64,000 bases of DNA from Dyadobacter diqingensis (lineage in GTDB: Bacteria; Bacteroidota; Bacteroidia; Cytophagales; Spirosomataceae), in the NCBI RefSeq assembly GCF_024220585.1, contig NZ_JAMXKF010000004.1:496001-560000 (forward strand), given 5' to 3'. Under the pieces are notes generated by a model. The model searched no databases and was not told where the DNA came from. It worked only from the letters and a program-made list of their open reading frames with translations. This document shows positions 1 through 8,998 of the stretch, piece by piece (position 1 is the stretch's first letter; each line of letters begins with the position of its first letter). The position numbers and the translations under genes were made by a program.

Positions 1-152
1 CTGAGGGCTTGTTTTACCTGAGCTTCGTCTTTATAGAAAACATCAACGCCTACTTTCGTTGGGTCGGTCTGATTCAGGAAATCTTCGCTGCATGAAGACT
101 GAAAAAGACCCAGGACTATGATAGCGATTATGGCTTTATTTTTCATTTTCAT
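1..152 (-). CDS. SusD/RagB family outer-membrane lipoprotein, N-terminal fragment
   Basis: Only the first ~50 codons lie in the window and the gene runs off the left edge. The reading starts MKMKNKAIIAIIVLGLF and reaches a lipobox ending in Cys (FQSSC), followed by SEDFLNQ, the usual opening of SusD-type surface lipoproteins. It starts only six bases after the stop of the SusC-type receptor on the same strand, which is the standard susC-susD order, so the two are almost certainly cotranscribed. SusD proteins cap the SusC barrel and bind the glycan or peptide substrate at the cell surface. The substrate cannot be told from this fragment. A start at the second Met (146) is also possible. Confidence 0.85.
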   Translation of the reverse strand, partial: MKMKNKAIIAIIVLGLFQSSCSEDFLNQTDPTKVGVDVFYKDEAQVKQAL

Positions 153-157
153 CGTTT

Positions 158-3100
158 TTAGAAGTTAACTTTAAGACCCGCAGAAAATGTTCTCGGAACA
201 GGATATGACTCATCGTCATTATTTAGCTCCGTTCCACCTCTTACGCCCGCATCCGGGTTGTTTCCGGGATATTTGGTGACAATCAGCAGGTTGGCTGCAT
301 TGATGAAAATGCGCGCATCTGATAAAATCCCGTTGATCTTTGGAAGTGTGTAGCCGATCGTTACGTTTTTTACCCACATGTGCGTTCCGTCATACACGTA
401 ACGCTCACTACTTTCACGGGACCATTTGAAATAGTCTGTACCGCCCTGTGAATGTTTGTCGTTCGGATTAGGCCCTGGGTTTTCAGGAGATCTCCATCTG
501 TCTTTTGCTTTTTCCAGTACGTTGAAAACGCCATCCATATTCATCGTTGAAGCCTCAATGTTACGGTAGACGTCGAATTTGTAAGCACCCATCAATAACA
601 CGCTCACATCGAATCTTTTATAGTCAGCACCAACGGTCCATGCCCAGTTAAACTTAGGGTTTGGGTTACCAATTTCAGTCATATCCTTGGTATCGTACGA
701 AACAATACCGTCAGGTCCGCCATCAGGTCCACCGTGCAAATCCGCGAATTTCATGGCACCGGGAATAGCTCCATCTTGTTTTGGTGCTGCATCGATCTCA
801 GCTTTGGTGTTGAAAATTCCGAGTTTGCGATAACCAAAGATCATCCCGATCGGTCTGCCAACCTGCTGAATATTATAACCACCATACTGGCTTCCCTGTA
901 AAATGAAGTCGTTTTGGCCACGGATTGCTAATACCTTGTTCCTGTTAAAGGTGATATTACCATTGGTTCTGATATTCACCTGCCCTACTTTGATCCTGTA
1001 ATTGACCGCCACTTCGACACCTTTATTTTGTACTTTACCAAGGTTTTTTAAAGTTGTAGTAAAACCTGAGACCGCCGGGATATTATAACCTAACAACATA
1101 TCATCCGTTATTTTTTTGTAATACTCAACGGTGAAAATCAACTTGTTGTTGAACGTTGCAAGGTCGAAACCGATATCCAGCTGATCTGATTTCTCCCAGG
1201 TCAGATCAGAGTTCGCGAAGCCGATTACCGTTTTTCCGGATGATAAGGTGTTGTTAAACACATAGTTATTTAATCCCAGAAATGCTAAGCTGGCATAGTT
1301 ACCATCGTCTCCGGTATTTTGTCCCACACCAAAATTGTTGTTGGCGGTCACGCGATAGGTGTTATTTCCAGTTTTACCCCAGCTGGCGCGTAATTTAAGG
1401 TCAGTTAACCAGGGCGTTTTTGGGATAAACGGCTCTTCTGAAATTCTCCATCCGACAGACGCAGCCGGGAAATTACCATACTGATGTCCTTCGCTGAACC
1501 TGGAACTGCCTTCGCGGCGCATTGTAGCAGAGAACAGGTATTTGTCTTTGAATGAATAATTTAACCTGGCCAGATAAGCAATCATCGTCCATTTTCTTTC
1601 AATGGAATTGGACGAACGAATTGTTCCACTTCCTAAATATGGAACAAGGTCATCCGGGAAAGTGTTGGCAGAACCATACAATCCCTTTGTCGTTTCCTGT
1701 TGGGCACTATATCCTAACATGGCATCAAAATGATGGTTCTCGCCAAAGTTTTTATTGTAAGTAAGAAGCTGATCCGCAGCGTAGTTTCTTAGCTCCTCAG
1801 AGTCGTCACGCTCCGAAGCGATCCTTGGCGGCGCTCCTGCACTTCCTGTGGCAATAGCCAACCCGATTGTGGAAGGCACATACTCCTTGTAGGTATTGTA
1901 GTTGATTTTTGCATTTAACGAAGATCTGAATTTTAACCCTTTCGCAAGATTCAACTCGATATAACCATTGGAAAGGATGTCGGCGATGTTACGGCTCCGC
2001 TTGATGTTTTTGAGCATATACAATGGATTGGGAAATCCAAAGATGTCTCCAACACCGTTGTAGTAAGGAATCAAATCTCCTTTTTCGTCGTAAGCAGGAT
2101 ATCTTGGATCGCTGATTAACGTCAATCCAACCAAAGCACTGCGTCCGTCGGTACTGGCAAGATTTGATTTTGAGTAGCTGCCGGCAACGTTGAAACCCAT
2201 GGTTATGAACTTGTTAATATCGCCAGCCAGATTGGTACGTACCGAAGCACGGTCATATCCAGTGTATTGCAGCGAACCATCTTCTTTGTAATAACCCACA
2301 GAAACCACTGATTTTATCGGGCCTTTTCCGGAAGACAAAGTCACGTTCACATCTTTGTACGGAGCATTGTTGTGCAGAATCAGATCAAACCAGTTGGTTG
2401 AATACTTGGTATTTTCAGGGTTTCGAAAATCTACCGGAATGTCCTCATTAGTAGGCTGTTTCCCATTTGCGAGTACGTAGCGTCCAATAAAAACTTCCTT
2501 TTTAAACTGCGCAAAATCTTTGCCGTTTAAAACGTGGGTCTTTCTGGCGTCCGGTATATTCTGGATACCATAATCAAACGATACATTCAGGCTGGTTTTA
2601 CCTTCCTTCGCAGCTTTGGTTGTAATTAAAACCACACCATTGGAGCCTCTTGCACCGTAAATGGCCGTTGAAGCGGCATCTTTCAGGATGGAAATTGTTT
2701 CGATATCGTTAGGGTTCAGGTTTTGTCCAACCGAGATACCAACCGGAAAGCCATCGATAACGTAAAGGGGGTCACTGCCAGCGCCCAATGAGCTGATCCC
2801 GCGGACCTTTACTTCAAACTGCTGACCGGGTGTTCCGCTTTTTTGTTTGATGATTACGCCAGGTGCTTGTCCCTGTAACATTCTGGTTACGTTTGACTTA
2901 GGAACTTCTCCGATGTCGTCCATACTGATTACGGAAACAGCGGAAGTGATGTCGCGTTTTCGCTGGGTACCATAACCCACAACAACCACTTCTTCCAGAG
3001 CTTTGGAGTCTACTACAAGTTTCACATCCAAAGTGGACTGATTGCCTGCCGGAATTTCTTTTGAAATATAACCGACAAACGAGAATACAAGTATTGCATT

Positions 3101-3394
3101 TCCCTGGTCAGGAATGTTGATCGCGTAAGAGCCCTCGCTGTCCGAAACGGTTCCGGTACTGGTTCCTTTGATGATAACACTTACTCCTGGAAGGCCCTGG
3201 CCGGTTTCGTCGGTAACTTTTCCTTTAAGGTTTCGTTCGGCAGAAACATCGGATAAAGTGCCGGAATTCGGCGTTGCGTTACTGTTGGTCAGGATGGTAG
3301 TTGATAAAAAAATACCAAGCAATGCCCCGGATACCATAGATCCAAGTGGATTGCACGGCCTGACAAAGTACATTTTTAGTCGAATTAGATTCAT
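158..3394 (-). CDS. SusC/RagA family TonB-linked outer-membrane receptor
   Basis: This 1078-residue protein has the full SusC layout. A signal segment covers about residues 1-40. A carboxypeptidase-regulatory-like beta-sandwich follows at ~55-128 (LKGKVTDETGQGLPGVSVII). A TonB-box-like stretch EEVVVVGYG sits at 134-142, then the plug domain at ~145-260 with the conserved VRGISSLGAGSDPLYVIDG region, and then a long beta-barrel ending in Phe. SusC proteins import oligosaccharides or peptides across the outer membrane using TonB/ExbBD energy, with a SusD lid. The susD partner follows immediately downstream. No glycan-degrading enzyme or hybrid sensor is visible inside the window, so the substrate is unknown. 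Confidence 0.95.
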   Translation of the reverse strand: MNLIRLKMYFVRPCNPLGSMVSGALLGIFLSTTILTNSNATPNSGTLSDVSAERNLKGKVTDETGQGLPGVSVIIKGTSTGTVSDSEGSYAINIPDQGNAILVFSFVGYISKEIPAGNQSTLDVKLVVDSKALEEVVVVGYGTQRKRDITSAVSVISMDDIGEVPKSNVTRMLQGQAPGVIIKQKSGTPGQQFEVKVRGISSLGAGSDPLYVIDGFPVGISVGQNLNPNDIETISILKDAASTAIYGARGSNGVVLITTKAAKEGKTSLNVSFDYGIQNIPDARKTHVLNGKDFAQFKKEVFIGRYVLANGKQPTNEDIPVDFRNPENTKYSTNWFDLILHNNAPYKDVNVTLSSGKGPIKSVVSVGYYKEDGSLQYTGYDRASVRTNLAGDINKFITMGFNVAGSYSKSNLASTDGRSALVGLTLISDPRYPAYDEKGDLIPYYNGVGDIFGFPNPLYMLKNIKRSRNIADILSNGYIELNLAKGLKFRSSLNAKINYNTYKEYVPSTIGLAIATGSAGAPPRIASERDDSEELRNYAADQLLTYNKNFGENHHFDAMLGYSAQQETTKGLYGSANTFPDDLVPYLGSGTIRSSNSIERKWTMIAYLARLNYSFKDKYLFSATMRREGSSRFSEGHQYGNFPAASVGWRISEEPFIPKTPWLTDLKLRASWGKTGNNTYRVTANNNFGVGQNTGDDGNYASLAFLGLNNYVFNNTLSSGKTVIGFANSDLTWEKSDQLDIGFDLATFNNKLIFTVEYYKKITDDMLLGYNIPAVSGFTTTLKNLGKVQNKGVEVAVNYRIKVGQVNIRTNGNITFNRNKVLAIRGQNDFILQGSQYGGYNIQQVGRPIGMIFGYRKLGIFNTKAEIDAAPKQDGAIPGAMKFADLHGGPDGGPDGIVSYDTKDMTEIGNPNPKFNWAWTVGADYKRFDVSVLLMGAYKFDVYRNIEASTMNMDGVFNVLEKAKDRWRSPENPGPNPNDKHSQGGTDYFKWSRESSERYVYDGTHMWVKNVTIGYTLPKINGILSDARIFINAANLLIVTKYPGNNPDAGVRGGTELNNDDESYPVPRTFSAGLKVNF

Positions 3395-4198
3395 AAAAAT
3401 GAAATTTTAAGAGATGGAATAATAAAACTTGCACGCTTCACTGTTATGTAAAAGGTCTTTTTTAGCAGATAAAAGGGAGGTGCCGGTGCTGAATTGTGGC
3501 TAATCATCACCCGATTTTCTTCGTTTTTGTTTATATCATATAGGCTGAGTTAGTGGTTAAATGAAAGATTATGTAAAGGGAATTGTAATGCCTGGGTACC
3601 TCGCGGTTGTTTTAGTAAATCAATTTAGCATTCGTGAACACGATGTTTTTTGCAAGAAGTTGAGTAATTGAATGTGAAGGGTTTGTTATCCTGTAAAGCT
3701 CTGACAATGAAGCTGGTTGTTTCGGGACGACTCATTATATGCCAAAAAACACCACTCTGAACCGGATCAGAAGGTGTTAAAAGATCTGACTTATCAAGAT
3801 GAACTTCACCGGTAAAACATTTCGTGACGCTTCGAAAACAAGTGTCAAAAAATAGTAAAGCGGGAAATCGAACGAAGTTTTTAGTAAAATTTATAATCAT
3901 CAGCTAAGAATTTATACATGATACGGACCGGCGATTTTCTTGTTCTCCAAAAAGGAATATCTACAGAGTATTCAGGATATATTGATTGCTGAGACGGACA
4001 ACGATGGTAAAGAATTGAATGTCAGTTAGGTGTAATTGCTTTTCAATTATAGTGCAACAAAGTAAAGGTATTGTACTACGGTAAGACATATTTTATTTGA
4101 TATTAAATATGCATTTTTTGATATTATCTATAACGAAGGTTATAGGTGACCGGATAATTCAAGGCGGTTAAGCCCTGGCCAGGTATACCAGCGGTATC
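3395..4198. other. Long spacer upstream of the SusC gene
   Basis: About 800 bases without a convincing gene separate the SusC start from the terminator of the LysR gene. The only open frame of note is 91 codons on the minus strand at 3625-3900; its sequence is unlike any family I recognise, so I treat it as chance. The part next to SusC should hold the SusCD promoter and leader. I could not find a clear TAnnTTTG element there. Confidence 0.4.
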
Positions 4199-4238
4199 AA
4201 AAAAGACAAGCCTGATCATTGTGGTGATCAGGCTTGTC
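4199..4238 (-). terminator. Rho-independent terminator of the LysR gene
   Basis: A perfect 14-bp stem (4205-4218 with 4225-4238) encloses a six-base loop. On the minus strand it is followed by a run of six T residues (AAAAAA at 4199-4204 on the plus strand). It lies 21 bases past the LysR stop codon. Confidence 0.85.
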
Positions 4239-4259
4239 GTTGAGGTTGGGTATTTTCAA

Positions 4260-5138
4260 TTAAGAGAGAGCTGCCATTTCCAAAAAAGCGGCAAATTCGA
4301 TTGCTGACTTTTTTCTGTAAACATCAGTTGGCCAGGTAATTGTCGCCTGTCTTTCCATTTCGTCCCCAATGATCGGAACTGCAACAAGCGAAGGATAATT
4401 GAATAAAGAAGTTTTCATCAAAACCGTACACCACTTTCCTGTATCTACAAGTTTCAGCAGCATGTCGATATCGTTCATTTCCATAACGATATCAGGAATT
4501 ACATTCACCTCCGAAAGTGCTTTATCTAAAAATGCACGAATACTATATCCTTTAACCGGCAGAACAAGTGGTAGTTTAGCCAAATCAGCGATAGTCGTGG
4601 TTTGGTGGGCGGCACAAGGATGATCCTGATGGGCGATCAGAGATAACACGGATTTAAAAAGCGGATAAGAAACATAACTTTGGGTCTGTCGGACTGATAC
4701 AAAAGACAATGCGAAGTCCAGTTTCGACTCCGAAATTAATCTTAGCAGCGCATCTGAAGTACCAAATTCAATAGTGATTTTAATTTTAGGGTATTTTTCG
4801 GAAAAACGAATTAAGGCTCGGGTGAGCAATGGAGAAAGGCCATAAGTCAGCCCGATCGTTAAGGAACCGGCCTGAATATCACTAAGTTCCCTGATCATTG
4901 CCCGCCCGTCTTCCGACTTACGCACGGTATGAATTGCGTGTGGCAAAAATAATCTGCCCGCTTCTGTCAAAAATACCCGTTTAGCAATCCTATCAAAAAG
5001 TGGAATCCCTAATTCATCTTCCAATTGTTTAATCTGCTGCGACAGTGTGCTCTGGCTGATGTTCAAAATTGCCGCAGCTTCGGTAAAATTCGACCGCTCT
5101 GCTGCCTTGATAAAATACTTAAGTTGTCTTAATTCCAT
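4260..5138 (-). CDS. LysR family transcriptional regulator
   Basis: This 292-residue protein begins MELRQLKYFIKAAE, a canonical LysR winged-helix start. The recognition helix region is ISQSTLSQQIKQLEDELG (~27-45), followed by LFDRIAKRVFLTEAG. Residues ~88-290 form the periplasmic-binding-like effector domain. LysR proteins act as cytoplasmic tetramers that usually control a divergent neighbour. Here that neighbour is the small SRPBCC-like gene at 5256, across a 117-base gap containing inverted repeats. The effector is unknown; the N-terminal half resembles the CynR/CbbR-type group only in a general way. Confidence 0.95.
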   Translation of the reverse strand: MELRQLKYFIKAAERSNFTEAAAILNISQSTLSQQIKQLEDELGIPLFDRIAKRVFLTEAGRLFLPHAIHTVRKSEDGRAMIRELSDIQAGSLTIGLTYGLSPLLTRALIRFSEKYPKIKITIEFGTSDALLRLISESKLDFALSFVSVRQTQSYVSYPLFKSVLSLIAHQDHPCAAHQTTTIADLAKLPLVLPVKGYSIRAFLDKALSEVNVIPDIVMEMNDIDMLLKLVDTGKWCTVLMKTSLFNYPSLVAVPIIGDEMERQATITWPTDVYRKKSAIEFAAFLEMAALS

Positions 5139-5166
5139 TTTCGAATGTAGCGAAAATATACTTGTT

Positions 5167-5216
5167 ATCGGAAATTTCGATCAATCTAATCGAAAAAAAG
5201 AGTTTAGACGATTGAT
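5167..5216. promoter_or_regulatory. Candidate LysR operator between divergent genes
   Basis: A near-palindrome ATCGGAAATTTCGAT occupies 5167-5181. It fits the loose LysR box pattern, a dyad with an AT-rich centre. A second inverted repeat, ATCAATC at 5180-5186 with GATTGAT at 5210-5216, lies beside it. Position and symmetry suggest LysR binding sites; this is inference. Confidence 0.4.
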
Positions 5217-5255
5217 TTTTCATTCGGACTTTTGGAGAAACAAAAACAAAACTTT

Positions 5256-5813
5256 ATGGAAATCATACAAACACTAGAAAATGCACTCTCCCAATCAGAG
5301 GTAAAAGCGATTATCAACGCCCCAATCGAGAAAGTAAATATTGCCGATTGGTTGCTAAACCTTCCCGATGCCGAGTATCAGCGTTGTTCTACTAAACACA
5401 TTGGCGCGGCAATTTCGGCAACTTTCGACGGCCAGCCTGTTTCGCTTAATGTTGAAACAATTGGAGACGCATTGATGGTGCAGCATTATGTTGCCCTGGT
5501 ACATCAGCCTGATTATTGTAAAATGTTGTCGGTATCTGACGCGATCAGCTCAAACGGGAGAACCAAGGTGCAGGTTTTATGGGAACTTCGTGCTACAAAA
5601 ATTGATGAAGATACCTGTGAATACAGCAATACAATTCATGCAACAGCCACCCCTGAATTTTTCGATTTCATCAAAGAGCACAACATCAGTTTGGGAAAAG
5701 CACAAGAATCAAGGCAACTGGCCTCCGACGAACATAATCGCGAAGAAACTCCCTTGTTCGCCAAAAGTATTGAAAACAAAGCATTGACCGGAAAATACAA
5801 TCAGCCATTTTAA
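5256..5813 (+). CDS. Small SRPBCC-like protein, possible LysR target
   Basis: This 185-residue soluble protein has no signal peptide. I chose the ATG at 5256 (MEIIQTLENAL) over an in-frame TTG at 5232 because the extra eight codons are lysine/glutamine-rich filler. Residues ~8-140 alternate short beta strands and read like a START/SRPBCC (polyketide-cyclase-like) fold, with phrases such as VKVLWEL-type strands and EDTCEYSNTIHATATPEF. The assignment rests on pattern only and no catalytic residue can be named. The C-terminal ~40 residues are polar and probably flexible. It is divergent from the LysR gene and is the natural candidate for its regulation. Confidence 0.7.
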   Translation: MEIIQTLENALSQSEVKAIINAPIEKVNIADWLLNLPDAEYQRCSTKHIGAAISATFDGQPVSLNVETIGDALMVQHYVALVHQPDYCKMLSVSDAISSNGRTKVQVLWELRATKIDEDTCEYSNTIHATATPEFFDFIKEHNISLGKAQESRQLASDEHNREETPLFAKSIENKALTGKYNQPF

Positions 5814-5877
5814 CCCTGGTGTTATGGCTTTGTCAGATTAAGAGATAAGATAAATATCCGGGATCAATTGGGCGGCT

Positions 5878-6309
5878 CTACTTGAATTCCTGAAATGTTC
5901 CGTCGGAATAGAAGATCAGAATCCGCTCGACTTTTTTTTCTTCCGGAGCCGGGTATTTGTCTCCTCTGAGATTTTCATGTGTGGGAATCTGATGGGCGCC
6001 GTTATTTCTACGGGATTCTGAGTGGCTGGAAATACCACTTTTCTGACCGTTAAAAAGGGTGTAATTATCTGCTTTAAAAGGTTTTATTTCACTGATAGAT
6101 TCCGGTAAATCTTCGTCTTCCAAAATCCAATTAATACCCAAATCCGGGAATCTTCGTATGATTTTCTGAACAATGTCCAAACTTGGTTTATTCCTACCGG
6201 CAATGATGTGAGAAATGCTTGATCGCTGTATTCCGATCTCATCAGCAAAGTGAGAAGGTGATATATTTTTGTCAACCAGTATTTGCTTTATTTTCTCGTT
6301 CAAATCCAT
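5878..6309 (-). CDS. XRE-family helix-turn-helix regulator
   Basis: This 143-residue protein starts MDLNEKIKQILVDKNI. The frame extends upstream to 6384, but that stretch is the promoter/operator region and the ATG at 6309 gives a clean HTH_3 start. Residues ~7-61 form a Cro/C1-type helix-turn-helix (ISPSHFADEIGIQRSSISHI, then IAGRNKPSLDIVQKI). The remaining ~80 residues are polar and low in complexity (GAHQIPTHENLRGDKY), without a recognisable peptidase or dimerisation domain, and end in a short hydrophobic tail. Similar proteins in Bacteroidota accompany chromosomal genes rather than phages. Four inverted repeats over its promoter suggest strong autoregulation. Confidence 0.85.
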   Translation of the reverse strand: MDLNEKIKQILVDKNISPSHFADEIGIQRSSISHIIAGRNKPSLDIVQKIIRRFPDLGINWILEDEDLPESISEIKPFKADNYTLFNGQKSGISSHSESRRNNGAHQIPTHENLRGDKYPAPEEKKVERILIFYSDGTFQEFK

Positions 6310-6335
6310 AGTATACAATATTAAACAGCTGCACA

Positions 6336-6463
6336 TTTGTAAATCACTACTTACAAAAATAAATAAATTTACTTTTGTAAACAATACAAAAGTAAATTTT
6401 ATAATTTAAGAATGTAAATTACGAACACAATTGTGAATTTACATTACTATTTACAATTGTAAA
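6336..6463 (-). promoter_or_regulatory. XRE promoter with four stacked inverted repeats
   Basis: Reading leftward there is TTG at 6384-6382, a 20-base spacer, and TATTTTTG at 6361-6354, a good Bacteroidota promoter about 45 bases before the XRE start. Four dyads built from GTAAA/TTTAC halves overlap or flank it: 6336-6342 with 6351-6357, a perfect 15-bp arm pair 6365-6379/6385-6399, a 10-bp pair 6411-6420/6436-6445 that encloses the palindrome CACAATTGTG (6426-6435), and the palindrome at 6450-6463. The first dyad covers the -7 element and the second covers the -33 element. Confidence 0.7.
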
Positions 6464-6514
6464 CTTGTTGATTACGTGTATTTTATGTATTTAATCTCAG
6501 AGTTAATTAAGTAA

Positions 6515-6553
6515 ATAAAAAAAGTGCGATACCCTTGACGGATATCGCACTTT
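6515..6553 (-). terminator. Rho-independent terminator of dapD
   Basis: An 11-bp perfect stem (6521-6531 with 6543-6553) is followed on the minus strand by a T run (A run at 6515-6520 on the plus strand). It lies about 50 bases beyond the dapD stop. Confidence 0.85.
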
Positions 6554-6604
6554 AATAAATTAAATACCTGGATGTTAACTATGGTATTAATATTATACAG
6601 AAAG

Positions 6605-7420
6605 TTAAACTGTAACGTTGTTTTCGCGAAGTGCTTCGTTTAAAGAAGTCTTCAAATCTGTGCTCGCTTTACGCTTTCCAATGATCAATGCACATGGAAC
6701 ATTGTAGGTTCCAGCCGCAAACTGCTTAGGCAATGTTCCCGGAATAACAACAGAATCAGCAGGGACAAAACCCTTATATTCGACAGGTTCAGGACCTGTT
6801 ACATCAATGATTTTAGAGCTGCCTGTGATGGTTACACCAGCGCCGAGAACGGCCCTTTTACCAATGTGAGCACCTTCCACAACGATACAGCGAGAACCAA
6901 TAAATGCACCGTCCTCGATGATTACCGGAGCAGCCTGTACCGGCTCTAAAACGCCGCCTATTCCTACGCCGCCGCTTAGGTGTACATTCTTTCCAATCTG
7001 CGCACAACTACCCACCGTAGCCCAGGTATCAACCATCGTTCCTTCATCTATGTACGCACCGATGTTTACGTAAGATGGCATCAATACAACTCCCTTTGAA
7101 ATATATGCGCCATAACGGGCAACTGCTGGCGGCACAACGCGAACACCCAGCTTATCATAACCTGTTTTAAGTTTCATTTTGTCGTGATATTCAAAAATAC
7201 CAACTTCACTTACTTCCATCTGCTGGATTGGGAAATACAAGATGATGGCTTTTTTCAACGCTTCGTTTACTAACCACGAGCCGTCTTCCTGTGGTTCTGC
7301 GACACGAAGCCTCCCCTTGTCAACTTCTTCTATAATGTTTTTAATGATCTCAATGTTAGCTGGGTCTTTCAATAATTCGCGGTTCGACCAGAACTGTTCA
7401 ATTTGAGTGTTAAGGCTCAT
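6605..7420 (-). CDS. dapD: 2,3,4,5-tetrahydropyridine-2,6-dicarboxylate N-succinyltransferase
   Basis: DapD transfers a succinyl group from succinyl-CoA to tetrahydrodipicolinate in the succinylase branch of lysine and meso-diaminopimelate synthesis, which feeds peptidoglycan. The 271-residue length matches the family (about 274). The N-terminal third is helical (VNEALKKAIILYFP). From ~100 to 215 runs a left-handed beta-helix of hexapeptide repeats, including AYIDEGTMVDTWATVGSCAQIG and GVGIGGVLEP. Both are DapD signatures and separate it from the acetyl-transferring DapH. It is a single-gene unit with its own terminator, divergent from gapA. Confidence 0.95.
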   Translation of the reverse strand: MSLNTQIEQFWSNRELLKDPANIEIIKNIIEEVDKGRLRVAEPQEDGSWLVNEALKKAIILYFPIQQMEVSEVGIFEYHDKMKLKTGYDKLGVRVVPPAVARYGAYISKGVVLMPSYVNIGAYIDEGTMVDTWATVGSCAQIGKNVHLSGGVGIGGVLEPVQAAPVIIEDGAFIGSRCIVVEGAHIGKRAVLGAGVTITGSSKIIDVTGPEPVEYKGFVPADSVVIPGTLPKQFAAGTYNVPCALIIGKRKASTDLKTSLNEALRENNVTV

Positions 7421-7858
7421 GTTAAAGTAATTAATTAATTAAAAGTATTTAAAGTATTGTAATATAGATAGTTACGATTTGTTTAGAAATTTTCACTCCC
7501 TCCTATTGAATATAAATAATTAAACAATAGCATGAAGAGAAACACAGGTCCAATCGCAATGACTACCGACAAATATATAGGATTACAGGCAGTAAATAAA
7601 ATGAAAATTCATCAGAGAATTAAATAGGAAAACTAATAAGTATCGGCAATACTAACTACATAAATTAGCAATTAATCGAAATTACTAAAATAATTAGATT
7701 AGTAATTTACTAAATTAAGTAGTTAATATCTTTAACTTAACTACTGTGAATAGACTATCTTTAATACTTTACGATTTTCCAATTATTCTCGAAAATCCTT
7801 TAAATCCGCGCTCATTTTTCTTAATATTGCCCTGTAATAACATAATCCTTATAAGCAC
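7421..7858. other. AT-rich divergent promoter region between dapD and gapA
   Basis: This 438-base spacer is very AT-rich. Near gapA there is a 9-bp inverted repeat, AGTAGTTAA (7718-7726) with TTAACTACT (7737-7745). A -7-like TATCTTTA lies just downstream of it. No gene or RNA is evident. Open frames here, including one running into gapA at 7746, look like chance. Confidence 0.5.
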
Positions 7859-8872
7859 ATGTCAAAAGTTAAAGTTGCAATCAATGGTTTTGGACGTATT
7901 GGCCGTCTTGTTTATCGCCAAATCTATAACATGGAAGGCATCGATATCGTAGCCATCAATGACCTAACTAGCCCTAAAGTATTAGCTCACCTACTTAAAT
8001 ACGATACAGCACAAGGCAGATTCAATGCAGAAGTAACTTCTACGGAAAATTCTATCGTTATAAACGGTGAAAACGTAGTAATATATGCTCAGAAAGACCC
8101 TACCCTAATTCCATGGGGATCTCATGATGTTGACGTAGTTCTTGAATGTACAGGATTCTTTACAAGCAAAGAATCAGCAGAAGGACACATCAAGGCTGGC
8201 GCTAAGAAAGTTGTTATTTCTGCTCCTGCAACGGGTGATCTTAAAACAATCGTATTTAATGTTAACCATGACATTTTGGACGGTTCTGAGACAATTATCA
8301 GTGCAGCATCTTGTACAACGAACTGTCTTGCTCCAATGGCACAGGTTCTTGAAGATAAATTTGGTATCGTGAACGGGTTGATGACAACAATCCACGCTTA
8401 TACAAACGATCAGAATACACAAGATTCTCCACACCCAAAAGGTGATTTGAGAAGAGCACGTGCTGCTGCGCAAAACATTGTACCTAACAGTACTGGTGCT
8501 GCAAAAGCAATCGGTCTTGTATTGCCTTCATTGAAAGGTAAATTGGACGGATCAGCACAACGTGTACCAACTCTTACAGGTTCTCTTACTGAATTAACAG
8601 TAATCCTGGGTAAAGAAACAAGCGTAGAAGAGATCAACGCTGCTATGAAGGCTGCTGCGAACGAAAGTTACGGATATACAGAAGATGAGATCGTGAGCAG
8701 CGATATTATCGGTATCAGCTACGGTTCTCTATTCGATGCAACACAAACGAAAGTTCAGAAAATCGGCGATACTCAATTGGTAAGAACTGTAAGCTGGTAT
8801 GATAACGAAATGTCATACGTTTCACAATTGGTTCGTACTGTAAACTACTTTGCTACTCTTTTGAGTAAGTAA
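7859..8872 (+). CDS. gapA: Type I glyceraldehyde-3-phosphate dehydrogenase
   Basis: This enzyme oxidises glyceraldehyde-3-phosphate to 1,3-bisphosphoglycerate with NAD in glycolysis. The 337 residues show the NAD Rossmann motif INGFGRIGR (8-16), the acidic residue after the second strand (AINDL, D35) that favours NAD over NADP, and the catalytic motif SCTTNCLAP with Cys152. [26 protein letters not shown] and WYDNEMSY are also family-specific. The ATG at 7859 is at the expected position. It is transcribed alone and ends at a strong terminator. Nothing is unusual. Confidence 0.98.
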   Translation: MSKVKVAINGFGRIGRLVYRQIYNMEGIDIVAINDLTSPKVLAHLLKYDTAQGRFNAEVTSTENSIVINGENVVIYAQKDPTLIPWGSHDVDVVLECTGFFTSKESAEGHIKAGAKKVVISAPATGDLKTIVFNVNHDILDGSETIISAASCTTNCLAPMAQVLEDKFGIVNGLMTTIHAYTNDQNTQDSPHPKGDLRRARAAAQNIVPNSTGAAKAIGLVLPSLKGKLDGSAQRVPTLTGSLTELTVILGKETSVEEINAAMKAAANESYGYTEDEIVSSDIIGISYGSLFDATQTKVQKIGDTQLVRTVSWYDNEMSYVSQLVRTVNYFATLLSK

Positions 8873-8890
8873 TTAGTATTGCTAAATACT

Positions 8891-8932
8891 AAAAATCCCG
8901 GATCGTCGTCATGACAATCCGGGATTTTTTTT
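8891..8932. terminator. Bidirectional terminator between gapA and trmB
   Basis: A 13-bp perfect stem (8891-8903 with 8917-8929) carries A residues on the left arm and T residues on the right, so it can stop transcripts from both directions. gapA (rightward) ends 18 bases before it and trmB (leftward) ends 66 bases after it. Confidence 0.9.
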
Positions 8933-8998
8933 GCCTCAGAACTTATTACCCCTAAAAATGATCCGCACGTTCAATTTCCAGGATCATGAACGTACATG

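Noticed and set aside
3625..3900. 91-codon frame on the minus strand upstream of susC
   Set aside because: No recognisable domain, no promoter or start context; read as chance.
7746..7952. 68-codon frame before and into gapA
   Set aside because: Overlaps gapA in another frame and has no known family.
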